Assembly (NCBI GenBank): GCA_023664535.1 | Contig: JAMPFJ010000001.1 | Coordinates: forward strand, 271,461-335,460 | From: Bacteroidales bacterium | GTDB lineage: Bacteria; Bacillota; Clostridia; Lachnospirales; Lachnospiraceae | Direction of reading: 5' to 3' | DNA length: 64,000 bases | In this document: positions 44,968-53,019 of the stretch, piece after piece | How the letters are laid out: each line of letters opens with the position of its first letter | How positions within the stretch are numbered: the first letter of the stretch is position 1 | Notes under the pieces: generated by a model | The model's database searches: none | Seen by the model: only the letters and a program-made list of their open reading frames with translations | What the model was told of the DNA's origin: nothing | Made by a program: the position numbers and the translations under genes

Positions 44968-46672
44968 TATCATCCATTCGGGACTGGGGCAAAAACGCAT
45001 CAAGGCTGATTTTAAAGCGGACAACAACCTGTTCTTTCGTTATGTCAATTCGTTCGATCAACTTATTTACCAGCACCCGTTTTGTCGGTGTATCCGCATG
45101 GAGGAATAATTCCCGCCATGTTGGAAGATTGTCTTTGATATGTTCCCAGTCCGCAGTGGTGACAGTTGTATTTTGCAAATCGGCTTGCCTTTGCCGTACC
45201 ACCGCTATTTGCTCCTGCTCTTTATCCTTTTGCGTATCAATATTGCGGACTAAATCTTCTAAGGAAAGGGGATATTCCCCGGTCATGGCATCCGGTATAT
45301 GTTCTTCCAATACCCCGATATTATGTCTGATTTTATTAAGTTTTTCCTGTTCCATTGCGAAATCCTTTTCCTTTCTGTGTTTTTCAATATGATTGTTTTT
45401 AGTTATTTCCTCAAAAATATTTTCATTTTCCAGCAGATGATGAATATATTCTGCCAATGCGCTGTAAATAATGGGTTCAATCCTGTCTGCCCGAAACTGC
45501 TTTGTCTTGTCATGGGGAACACCCTGCCATGCATTCTGGCACTTGTAAATGGGTATTTTGCTCGCTTTTCGTTCACCGGTATTTTTCATCGTCCAGTAAT
45601 TATATTTACTGCCATTTACCATTTTACAGCCGCAATAGCCACAATGCAGAACATCAACCAGAGATAACATTCCGTCGTTTCGGCTGATAACCGTTACATT
45701 CTGGTTTGTCAGTGATTTTGTGTATTTTTTACCCCGCTGTTCCCGTTTTTGCTGTACCTTTAACCATGTATCTTCATCAATAATGACAATGTCAGGGTTT
45801 GGTTTGGCAGAAAGAATCCACTCGCTGCTGTCTAAATTGCGGCTTCTGCCATTTAGACGTTCCCGGCGGTTATAGGCAGTATATCCGGCATAAATTGGAT
45901 TGGTTAAAATGCTGGTAATCGTTCCGCTTTTCCATACGTCGTTCGGTGCAAGCTGCCGATAATGCTCATCTGCATTTAGCGTGCTGGCAATCTTGACAGA
46001 ACCATATTCCCTGGTGAGCGAGAGATAGTAGATGTATTTGACTGCCTCTGCCTGTTCGGGGGAAATGACCAGCTGCCTGAGGATACGTCCATGCTTGCTG
46101 ACTTCCCCGGAATATTCTAAGTGGTAACTATAAGGCGGATTCCCACCCATGTATTTCCCCTGTGCAATCAATTTTTTGGCAGTATCTTTTACCCGCATAG
46201 CCGTGTCCGCACTGGATTTTTGCGCCATCGCATACCGCATGGTCAGCATCATCTGTGCGGTGATATCATCCGGATTTGCAGAAAGGATTCCGTCTTTCAC
46301 CGTGTATACATCGACACCCAGATTTTTGAGGGACATGATATAGATGGGAATTTCAAACATTCTTCTGCCAAGCCGGTCGTCCTTGTAGAGAACTAAGATA
46401 TCATATTCCCGATTTTCGGCATCCCGATAGGCTTCCTGCAATACATCGCGTTCTTCGACAGAGTTTTTGTAACCGCTGATTCCGCCTTCAAAGTATTCCT
46501 TGCCGTCTAAAATCCAGTCGGGATGTTCTTTTATATAGTCTAAAATCAGTTTTCTCTGGATATCCAAGTCACCGTCCGCCTCTAGCTGCTGGCGGGAACT
46601 GACACGCAGTAATATGCGGACAAGGGATTTTTGCCTGTATTCATCGGAAGCAAGATGTTTGGCTATATTCAA
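44939..46672 (-). CDS. Large serine recombinase
   Basis: This 577-residue protein catalyses site-specific integration or excision through a serine nucleophile in ILLRVSSRQQ (Ser25 from the chosen start). It has the resolvase catalytic domain (about 15-150, DRLGRRMFEIP), a recombinase domain (about 185-290) and a zinc ribbon (CGYCGCKM and a later Cys/His). A C-terminal coiled coil is rich in Glu/Lys. The start is probably TTG 46672, because AAAGGAGA lies 6 bases upstream; ATG 46702 lacks a ribosome site. The last codons and the stop are read from the left att core and the host sleC sequence. Confidence 0.92.
   Translation of the reverse strand: MNIAKHLASDEYRQKSLVRILLRVSSRQQLEADGDLDIQRKLILDYIKEHPDWILDGKEYFEGGISGYKNSVEERDVLQEAYRDAENREYDILVLYKDDRLGRRMFEIPIYIMSLKNLGVDVYTVKDGILSANPDDITAQMMLTMRYAMAQKSSADTAMRVKDTAKKLIAQGKYMGGNPPYSYHLEYSGEVSKHGRILRQLVISPEQAEAVKYIYYLSLTREYGSVKIASTLNADEHYRQLAPNDVWKSGTITSILTNPIYAGYTAYNRRERLNGRSRNLDSSEWILSAKPNPDIVIIDEDTWLKVQQKREQRGKKYTKSLTNQNVTVISRNDGMLSLVDVLHCGYCGCKMVNGSKYNYWTMKNTGERKASKIPIYKCQNAWQGVPHDKTKQFRADRIEPIIYSALAEYIHHLLENENIFEEITKNNHIEKHRKEKDFAMEQEKLNKIRHNIGVLEEHIPDAMTGEYPLSLEDLVRNIDTQKDKEQEQIAVVRQRQADLQNTTVTTADWEHIKDNLPTWRELFLHADTPTKRVLVNKLIERIDITKEQVVVRFKISLDAFLPQSRMDDNGVVPRKGL
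44957..44967. repeat. Attachment-site core, left end of element
   Basis: TACCACTCCGT, identical to the copy at 48401-48411. The flanking bases differ on both sides, as expected of recombined att sites made by a serine recombinase. Confidence 0.85.
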
Positions 46673-46742
46673 TATAAATCTCCTTTTCGTTGTTATATTC
46701 ATTGGTATGGAACAATGAAAGAGTGGCTTTTATGCCTGTATG

Positions 46743-46901
46743 TTATGAAACATTTTTCAGATACTTTTTTAGAATATCAGAGAGAATATTTTTGACTTCT
46801 TTTTTCGTACATTCCTCCTCCCTGCTTTGTTTCGGTAATGCAAACGTAACCGTTATTCCGTTGTGTGTTTCCTCATGGTAATGGTAATTTTCTTTGTCCA
46901 T
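46743..46901 (-). CDS. Small TnpW-like protein of the element
   Basis: This 52-residue protein begins at ATG 46901, with AAAGGA nearby; a longer start at 46928 is possible. The NGITVTFALPKQSREE segment followed by KNILSDILKK resembles the TnpW-type proteins encoded near recombinases in Clostridia transposons. Similarity is judged by eye, so the name is tentative. It could be an accessory of the recombinase. Confidence 0.45.
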   Translation of the reverse strand: MDKENYHYHEETHNGITVTFALPKQSREEECTKKEVKNILSDILKKYLKNVS

Positions 46902-47000
46902 GTTTGTTTCCTTTACGGATGTTCTCATAACAAGAGTATTGGGAGAGGGCTTGGAATATTCTGTTTTTTTGTATTTAATGAGTGGTTATCTTCATAATAG

Positions 47001-47044
47001 AATAAGGGATATTCTAATTCACAATTTTTAGAATATCCCTTATT
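47001..47044. terminator. Strong bidirectional hairpin terminator inside the element
   Basis: A perfect 17-bp stem (AATAAGGGATATTCTAA with its complement) surrounds a 10-base loop with A/T-rich ends. Confidence 0.8.
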
Positions 47045-47498
47045 TACAAGTCTGTCAAAGCAGTCAAACCCTCAAAGGAAATAGTTCCCTGAAGGTTGTA
47101 ATTAGACCAAGAAATATACGTTAATCGCCCATTAGCATCCCATGTATATGCATAACTATCTAAATCCGTAGGTACAGTAGCCCCCAACGCTCTCTGCTCA
47201 TCAATAATTTTCTGCAAAATTGCCACATCAGAGGCATTTTTCTCCACAGGTGTTCCAGCACCCACCGCCGGTCCCTGCGGTTTTGGAGTCTCTGTGGTTG
47301 GTTCTTCCGTTGTTGCTTTTTTCTTCTTTTTGACGGTAACCGTACAGGTATACTTCTTTTTATCCACCTTTGCGGTAATCTTTGCTTTGTCTGCTTTTTT
47401 GGCAGCCACCTTGCCTTTTTTGCAATTACAACCTGTTTGTATCCATTGGCGATAATATATGCCCGGACTTTTTCATAAACTCGCATATTACCTCTCAA
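47044..47498 (-). pseudogene. Mosaic remnant: HTH start fused to surface-protein fragment
   Basis: The first codons (ATG 47484; MRVYEKVRAYIIANGYKQVV) look like the beginning of an XRE regulator. At about 47410-47420 the sequence jumps to another frame encoding the end of an Ig-like domain (KITAKVDKKKYTCTVTVKKK), a Thr/Pro/Glu linker and the beginning of a leucine-rich repeat (LTYISWSNYNLQGTISFEGL), then stops in the terminator. Both parts are truncated. A perfect 10-1-10 inverted repeat, CAATCAAGAA/TTCTTGATTG (47496-47516), lies before the HTH start and may be its old operator. Confidence 0.6.
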
Positions 47499-47627
47499 TC
47501 AAGAATTTCTTGATTGTTGATTGCCTTTGCAAAATTTTGAATGTATAATAAAATGAAAGACGGTGATAATGTGACTTATGAAATCGGAAACAGGATTCTT
47601 CGGGCTTTATTTAGCGAAAAATACAAA

Positions 47628-47656
47628 TTGATTATGACAAGGTATTTTAGTATACT
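47628..47656 (+). promoter_or_regulatory. Promoter of the PIN-domain pair
   Basis: TTGATT, 17 bp, TATACT, with start near 47663 and AGGGGAG just before the ATG at 47680. The element therefore expresses this pair on its own. Confidence 0.75.
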
Positions 47657-47679
47657 GTAAGAAAAAAGGGGAGATAAGA

Positions 47680-48153
47680 ATGAGAAAACTAAAGGTTTAT
47701 TTAGATACATCTGTGATTAGCCATTTAATGCAGGAAGATGTTCCGGAAAAGATGGCGGACACAAGAAATTTATGGAATATGTTTAAAAGTGAAAAATATG
47801 ATGTATATTTATCTACTGTTACATTGGAAGAAGTAGATGATTGTCCAGAACCTAAGAAAAGTATAATGCTTGAATATTTGGATGAGATTACATATACACT
47901 TATCCAGATTGATGATAACATGCTTAATGTAGCACAAGAAATAATTGATATGGGAATATTGACAAAGAAAAGCTTTGATGATTGTCAGCATATTGCAGCA
48001 GCAGTTATTTACGAATGTGATTGCATTATATCATGGAATTTCAAGCATATTGTAAATATTAAAACAATTCGTGGCGTAAGGGCAATTACAAATTTGAAGG
48101 GATATAAACCGATTGAGATTTTGAATCCATCTGTATTATTAGAAAGTGAGTGA
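47680..48153 (+). CDS. PIN-domain protein, probable toxin ribonuclease
   Basis: This 157-residue protein has the PIN-domain acidic set: Asp9 in VYLDTSVISHL, Glu in TVTLEEVDD, and Asp in KSFDDCQHIAAA followed by IISWNFKHIVN. This is the pattern of VapC-like toxins, which cut RNA. AGGGGAG precedes the ATG. The next small gene starts at its stop codon, as in toxin-antitoxin pairs with the toxin first. It lies on the excisable element inside the sleC-like gene. Confidence 0.8.
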   Translation: MRKLKVYLDTSVISHLMQEDVPEKMADTRNLWNMFKSEKYDVYLSTVTLEEVDDCPEPKKSIMLEYLDEITYTLIQIDDNMLNVAQEIIDMGILTKKSFDDCQHIAAAVIYECDCIISWNFKHIVNIKTIRGVRAITNLKGYKPIEILNPSVLLESE

Positions 48154-48158
48154 TGATT

Positions 48159-48338
48159 ATGGAAAAACCGATACTTAGTCCTGATTTTACAATAGAAGAT
48201 ATTCATAAATTAAGGGAATACAATTACTACCTTACGAAAGATATGACAAATCAGGAAAAAATGGACTTTTATAATAAACGTGGAATGGAAGTCCACAAAA
48301 AAATACAGGAAAGAAAGTTGAAAAAAAGTGCAATGTAA
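48159..48338 (+). CDS. Small partner of the PIN protein, candidate antitoxin
   Basis: This 59-residue acidic/basic protein (FTIEDIHKLREYNYYLTKDM, then Lys-rich) has a size and position typical of antitoxins. ATG 48159 is favoured by GTGAG 8 bases upstream; ATG 48153 overlaps the toxin stop and is possible. No DNA-binding domain is evident. The antitoxin role is inferred from the coupling to the PIN gene only. Confidence 0.55.
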   Translation: MEKPILSPDFTIEDIHKLREYNYYLTKDMTNQEKMDFYNKRGMEVHKKIQERKLKKSAM

Positions 48339-48400
48339 AGGACTATTGCCAAGCAATTTACCGGCCCTAACAGGCAACCCTGAATCAAACAATACGAAGT

Positions 48401-48411
48401 TACCACTCCGT
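48401..48411. repeat. Attachment-site core, right end of element
   Basis: TACCACTCCGT, the second copy of the 11-bp core. Confidence 0.85.
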
Positions 48412-49089
48412 ATAGACCCGGTTCAGCGTAAAGGAAATGATTGCCAGTACGTTGGCAGTTATCGTCGCTTCGGGCCATGTGGCATAAATCTCACAGGAAG
48501 CAACATTTTTAATGTAGTCTTTATAAGGAACATAGTAGTCGGTCGCCGTTGTATCGGTTGGCGAGCCGTCATGAACGACAATGTATTCCGGCACAACTAC
48601 TTTGCTAAGTACAATTTCTCCCCGTTCATCCATTGGTTTGATTTCCGCTTCCGCAATTTTAGGCGGATAAAATTCCCAAAGCGTATGCCCGCCAATGACG
48701 GTGGGATTGTAGAGCTGTTCACTTGTAGCGGAGGGGGTAAGGCTGATGTTTTGAAGCCCGAGTTCACCGGAAAGAATCTGGACGCCGGTAATGATGGCGT
48801 CTTCATAGCCGTCGGCAGATATCTTAAGATTGTATTCGCTGTAGGGCTGGTTATCTGACGGCTCCATGGAAAATTCCAGCGGAGGAGCCGCCAGCTCAAT
48901 ATCGGCGGCTCTGCCGTCGCTGTCGGTTTCTACCTGTTCAATAATCTGATTGGGATTTCCCGTGCTTGCAATTTCGATTCTCGCATTTCTTACGGGTATT
49001 TGATTGTTATCGGAAATTGCGTTAATCTGTAAATAACCCTGGTCAATATTTTCCTGAGCAGCTTTTAGATATTTCCTCAATTTCTTCAT
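48401..49089 (-). pseudogene. sleC: 5' part of interrupted sleC-like spore cortex-lytic gene
   Basis: This part encodes the pre-region of the SleC family: a beta-sandwich N-domain (ITVNAIS/ARIEIAS-type strands, DSDGRAADIELAAPPLEF) followed by VPEYIVVHDGSP, VPYKDYIKNVASCEIYATWP and ISFTLNRVYTEW. The frame then runs into a stop a few bases past the att core. GGAAAGGA precedes the ATG. SleC hydrolyses spore cortex peptidoglycan at germination and is made in the mother cell during sporulation. The full protein after joining would have about 425 residues, near the family size. Confidence 0.85.
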
Positions 49090-49131
49090 CGAAATCCTTT
49101 CCTTGCAAAATACAAAAAAGCCTATTTTGAT

Positions 49132-49158
49132 TAGGATATGTAAAACCGCATAGTTTGT
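49132..49158 (-). promoter_or_regulatory. Possible mother-cell sigma (K/E type) promoter of sleC
   Basis: On the minus strand, AC (49158-49157), 16 bp, then CATATCCTA (49140-49132). This fits the sigma-K pattern AC-N16/17-CATANNNTA. The start would be about 40 bases before the sleC ATG. Confidence 0.5.
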
Positions 49159-49175
49159 GACAGGGAAAGAAGAAT

Positions 49176-50006
49176 TTATTTTTTATCGCATTTTACGTTA
49201 ATAAAGTAGAGCATAAATCCGACAAACATTCCGCCTAGTACGTTGCCGATGGTAACGGGAATAAAGTTGTTTAGTACGCCGTTGATATCCAATGCATCCA
49301 GCTGTGTGGCGGTAATTCCGTATAATTCCTTTGCTTTTTCCGTGTACACGGGATTGGTTGCGGCTAAGATGCCGATGGGAATGTAGTACATATTGGCGAC
49401 AATGTGCTCAAATCCATTGGCAACGAAAGCGAAAATGGGAAACCAGGTTGCCATAATTTTACCGGCGGCCTCCTGGGCGGCAGCGCCTTTTAAAATTGCC
49501 ATACAGACAAGGAAATTACAGAGCATGCCGGATATAACCCCCTGGAACGGGTCGATGGTCGCTTTATTCAATGCGACCTTAATGGTATAGGCGCCCAGAC
49601 CACCGTCACTGTAATCCAGGTTACCGCTGAAGAAAATCAGAACATCCATAATCAGGGAGCCGGCAAGATTGGAAAAAAACACGACGATTAGATTGCGCAG
49701 CAGTAAAGTTACCCGAATCTGCCTGTCCATTGCCGCCATAATCATTAAACAGTTACCGGTGAAGAGTTCTCCCCCTACCAGGACAATCATTAAAAGACCG
49801 ATAGGGAAAATACTTCCCGCCAGCGCTCTGGACAGTCCCAAATTGGTCAGCGTATGGACGACAGTATTACTCGTCACACCACCTACCGCAATAAACATTC
49901 CGGCTAAAATGCCAAGGGCAATCATTTTGGAAAGTTTAAGATTTGCCTTGTTTACTGCGCCGCTTATGTTTAAATCAATAATTTCCTTTGGTGAATTCAT
50001 CTGCAT
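49176..50006 (-). CDS. Formate/nitrite transporter family channel
   Basis: This 276-residue membrane protein has six helices and the FNT-family signatures LAGMFIAVGG, GGELFTGNCLMI and NGFEHIVANMYYIP. It moves formate, nitrite or a related small anion across the membrane. ATG 50006 is preferred because GAGAGGGGGG lies upstream; a much longer frame upstream runs through a repeat region. It is divergent from an oxalate/formate-family transporter, which supports formate as substrate. Confidence 0.92.
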   Translation of the reverse strand: MQMNSPKEIIDLNISGAVNKANLKLSKMIALGILAGMFIAVGGVTSNTVVHTLTNLGLSRALAGSIFPIGLLMIVLVGGELFTGNCLMIMAAMDRQIRVTLLLRNLIVVFFSNLAGSLIMDVLIFFSGNLDYSDGGLGAYTIKVALNKATIDPFQGVISGMLCNFLVCMAILKGAAAQEAAGKIMATWFPIFAFVANGFEHIVANMYYIPIGILAATNPVYTEKAKELYGITATQLDALDINGVLNNFIPVTIGNVLGGMFVGFMLYFINVKCDKK

Positions 50007-50025
50007 ATATAAGCCCCCCTCTCTA

Positions 50026-50268
50026 TTACTTACAGTGTGATAGATAATTGTGAAACTTAAGTTTTTCAAGACATCCGTTGTACAATACAGACAAATCAAC
50101 GCAGGCACGCTTACGCTGCTTGTCGCTCGCAACAGTGCTAAGCTCGAAAGAACCTCGCTAAGCACTGACGGCTCCAAAGCACCTTGCTTATGATATTGTC
50201 TGTATTGCACAACTGAATTTTCGAAATTAAGCGTTTCACAATCACCTAGTTACAGTGTAAAGGAAATC
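50026..50268. repeat. Large imperfect palindrome, MITE-like, between divergent transporters
   Basis: The outer arms of about 70 bp are imperfect inverted repeats: ATTGTGAAAC (50047-50056) faces GTTTCACAAT (50235-50244), and CAATACAGACAA faces TTGTCTGTATTG. An inner hairpin pairs CAGTGCTAAGCTCGA with TCGCTAAGCACTG. There is no reading frame. It could be a miniature inverted-repeat element or a shared control region. Confidence 0.75.
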
Positions 50269-50418
50269 ACAGGATAAAGCAACAATTATTTGAAAATAAT
50301 TTGTCCATGCTACTTGAAAGATAAATACTAAAGGTGTATAATGTGATAGTTTGGTTTTATATGAATAGATAAAGAAAATTAAACAGGGAAAACGGAAGAT
50401 GTGGAGGATGGATGAACG

Positions 50419-51792
50419 ATGAAAGAAAATGAAAAAAAGACTGGAGGATGGCGCACCAATAAATGGTTTCGTGCTGCAATTCCAGCATTACTGCTTCATT
50501 GCAGTATCGGTACAGTTTACTGCTGGTCAATTTTTAGTCAGGAAATTGCGGACTATATTGGATTCTCAAAGGGCGCTACGGAATGGGCGTTTAGTTTTGC
50601 CATCTTTTTCCTGGGAATGTCGGCAGCATTTTTGGGAAATGTTGTAGAGAAGGATATTCATAAATCCTCTCTGATTGCGGCAATTTGTTTTGCCCTGGGC
50701 ATGGCGGGCACAGGCTTCTTTATTTATTATGGCGGTGCACACCAGGGAAGCATGGTTTCCTTGATTGGTATCTATGTTTGTTACGGCTTTATTATGGGTA
50801 TCGGCCTGGGAACCGGATATCTGTCGCCGGTTAAAACGCTGATGCTCTGGTTTGAGGACAGAAAAGGTCTTGCCACCGGACTTGCCGTTGCCGGATTTGG
50901 TGCGGCAAAAGCAATCGCAAGCCCGATTATGCAGGCAATGCTGGACAATCTGGGTGAGGGCGGCATTTATAAAATGTTTATTATTTTAGCATGCGTATAT
51001 TTTGTCATGATGTTTGTCGGCCATTTACTGTTAAAGAAACCAGAAGGGTGGCATGAGCCGCAGAAGCAGGAAAAGGGACAGAGCGTTATGGCGGTAATCA
51101 AGTCTAAGCCGATTACGAATTATATCGGAATCTGGCTGATGTTTTATATCAATATCACCTGTGGACTGGCGCTTATTTCCCAGGAGAAGATGATTGTGAA
51201 ATGTATCGGACTGGCAGGCGTGGTCGGGGTCATTTCTACGGTATCCGCAATTTTTAATGCCGGCGGGCGTCTTGGATTTTCCGCATGGGCAGATACGATG
51301 AAGGACAGAAATACGATTTATAAGCTGATTTTTATTCTTTCCATTGCCTTTACGGCGATTATTCTGGTAACAAACGGTATCCAGAACGGCGAGGGAAATA
51401 CGCTTTTAACCGCACTTGTGCTTTGCCTGATTTTTGTAGTAAATGCGGGATACGGCGGTGGATTTTCTAATGTGCCGACTCTTCTTTCCGACCATTACGG
51501 AATGAGCAATATCAGTGCGATTCATGGAATTACCTTATCGGCATGGGCATTTGCAGGACTTACCGGTAACCAGATGGCGACATGGATTGTCAATAATTTC
51601 GGTAATCCGGTTGACATCGAGCATAAACTATCAGACGGAACGACAGAGATTCTTACCGTTAATCCCACCGGGTATCAGCATGTGCTGTATGCAACCATTG
51701 TATTATATATCATTGCATTGGTTGTTTGTCTGGTCTTGGTAAAACCGACGGACAAAGCGTTAGAAGCAAAAAAAGAGAAGAAACAGGCATAA
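50419..51792 (+). CDS. MFS transporter, oxalate/formate antiporter (OFA) family
   Basis: This 457-residue protein has twelve predicted helices. OFA hallmarks are GTVYCWSIFSQEI in helix 1, GIGLGTGYLSPVKTLMLWF and RKGLATGLAVAGFG. It probably exchanges small carboxylates; the exact substrate cannot be read from sequence. Its start at 50419 has GGAGGATGG upstream. It faces the formate/nitrite channel across the palindrome, so the two may work together in formate traffic. Confidence 0.9.
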   Translation: MKENEKKTGGWRTNKWFRAAIPALLLHCSIGTVYCWSIFSQEIADYIGFSKGATEWAFSFAIFFLGMSAAFLGNVVEKDIHKSSLIAAICFALGMAGTGFFIYYGGAHQGSMVSLIGIYVCYGFIMGIGLGTGYLSPVKTLMLWFEDRKGLATGLAVAGFGAAKAIASPIMQAMLDNLGEGGIYKMFIILACVYFVMMFVGHLLLKKPEGWHEPQKQEKGQSVMAVIKSKPITNYIGIWLMFYINITCGLALISQEKMIVKCIGLAGVVGVISTVSAIFNAGGRLGFSAWADTMKDRNTIYKLIFILSIAFTAIILVTNGIQNGEGNTLLTALVLCLIFVVNAGYGGGFSNVPTLLSDHYGMSNISAIHGITLSAWAFAGLTGNQMATWIVNNFGNPVDIEHKLSDGTTEILTVNPTGYQHVLYATIVLYIIALVVCLVLVKPTDKALEAKKEKKQA

Positions 51793-51818
51793 TTCCTTTC
51801 CCGGATATATGTTGATGA

Positions 51819-51856
51819 AAAGGGGCTTTCCTTGGCGGATAGTCCTTTTTCGTTAT
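51819..51856 (+). terminator. Terminator after the OFA transporter gene
   Basis: AAAAGGGGCTTTCC pairs imperfectly with GGATAGTCCTTTTT. Confidence 0.7.
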
Positions 51857-51985
51857 TTTTAAACCCTTTCCGGCAGCTTTGCTGTGGCAGAACGGCTTTT
51901 TTGTTTGTCAAAGCAGGTATTTTATGCTATAGTAAATAAGTTGTATTATGCTTAAATGAAACCGCACAGAAATGGAGGGCATCAA

Positions 51986-53002
51986 ATGTCAGAAGTAACC
52001 AGAGTTGTATTGGACGCAATGGGTGGAGACAATTCACCGGGAGAAATGGTTCTGGGAGCCGTAAATGCCGTAAAAGAGAAAAAAAATCTGGTCGTGTATA
52101 TCACGGGACCGGAGGATAAGATAAAACAGGAGCTTGGACAATACGAATACCCGAAAGAACAGATTGAGGTTGTCCATGCCCCGGATGAGATAACCTGCCA
52201 TGACACGCCGGTAAATGCAATCCGGTCAAAAAAAGAATCTTCCATGGTAGTGGGACTGAAGATGGTAAAAGAGGGGAAAGCCGACGGTTTTGTCTCTCCC
52301 GGCAACTCCGGAGCAATTCTGGTGGGCGGTCAGGTGCTTGTGGGAAAAATGAAAGGGATTGAACGGGCACCCCTTGCGCCGTTGGTTCCCACGGTAAACG
52401 GGGTATCCCTGCTGATTGACTGCGGGGCAAATGTGGATGCCAAGCCAAGTAATCTGGTACAGTTTGCCAAAATGGGCTCAATTTATATGGAATACGTGGT
52501 AGGCATAGAAAAACCAAGAGTGGGACTTGTCAATATCGGAGCGGAGGAAGAGAAGGGAAATGCACTGGTAAAAGAAACCTTTCCGCTGCTGAAGGAATGT
52601 AAGGATATTCATTTTATCGGAAGCATTGAAGCAAGGGATTTCCCCTACGGTGCGGCAGATGTTGTGGTCACCGAGGCATTTGTCGGAAATGTCATGCTGA
52701 AGCTGACGGAAGGGCTTGCCTCAGGGTTAATCCAAAAAGTCAAGGAGGGAATGACGGCGACCTTATTCTCTACAATCGGAGCGGCGATGGTGAAAAAACA
52801 GTTAAAAAATACATTAAAATCATTTGACGCCACCGAGTACGGCGGAGCGCCTCTTTTGGGTCTGAACGGTCTTGTTGTCAAGATTCACGGAAATGCAACG
52901 AATAAAGAGGTAAAAAACGCATTATTCCAGGTAGAGACATTTAAGGAACAGGATATCAACGGGAAAATCCGGGAATATCTTCTTACAGACAGAGAGCATT
53001 AG
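51986..53002 (+). CDS. plsX: Phosphate acyltransferase PlsX
   Basis: This 338-residue enzyme makes acyl-phosphate from acyl-ACP for phospholipid synthesis. Motifs are VVLDAMGGDNSPGEMV at the start, SPGNSGAILVGG and LIDCGANVDAKP. ATG 51986 has GGAGGG 7 bases upstream; the longer in-frame start does not. rnc follows after 17 bases. The acpP gene usually found between plsX and rnc is absent here. Confidence 0.95.
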   Translation: MSEVTRVVLDAMGGDNSPGEMVLGAVNAVKEKKNLVVYITGPEDKIKQELGQYEYPKEQIEVVHAPDEITCHDTPVNAIRSKKESSMVVGLKMVKEGKADGFVSPGNSGAILVGGQVLVGKMKGIERAPLAPLVPTVNGVSLLIDCGANVDAKPSNLVQFAKMGSIYMEYVVGIEKPRVGLVNIGAEEEKGNALVKETFPLLKECKDIHFIGSIEARDFPYGAADVVVTEAFVGNVMLKLTEGLASGLIQKVKEGMTATLFSTIGAAMVKKQLKNTLKSFDATEYGGAPLLGLNGLVVKIHGNATNKEVKNALFQVETFKEQDINGKIREYLLTDREH

Positions 53003-53019
53003 GAAAAGAGAAAAGTAAA

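Larger units (their letters stand above)
44957..48411. mobile_element. Serine-recombinase element inserted in a sleC-like gene (skin-like)
   Basis: The unit is 3,444 bp plus one repeat copy. It carries a large serine recombinase, a small TnpW-like protein, a decayed surface/HTH mosaic and a PIN-domain toxin-like pair. It is bounded by TACCACTCCGT at 44957-44967 and 48401-48411. Removing one repeat copy with everything between restores the host gene in frame. Few genes and no conjugation or phage genes are present. Confidence 0.85.

Noticed and set aside
50007..50210. N-terminal extension of the formate/nitrite channel
   Set aside because: The extra 68 residues read through the palindromic repeat; the ribosome site and family start are at 50006.
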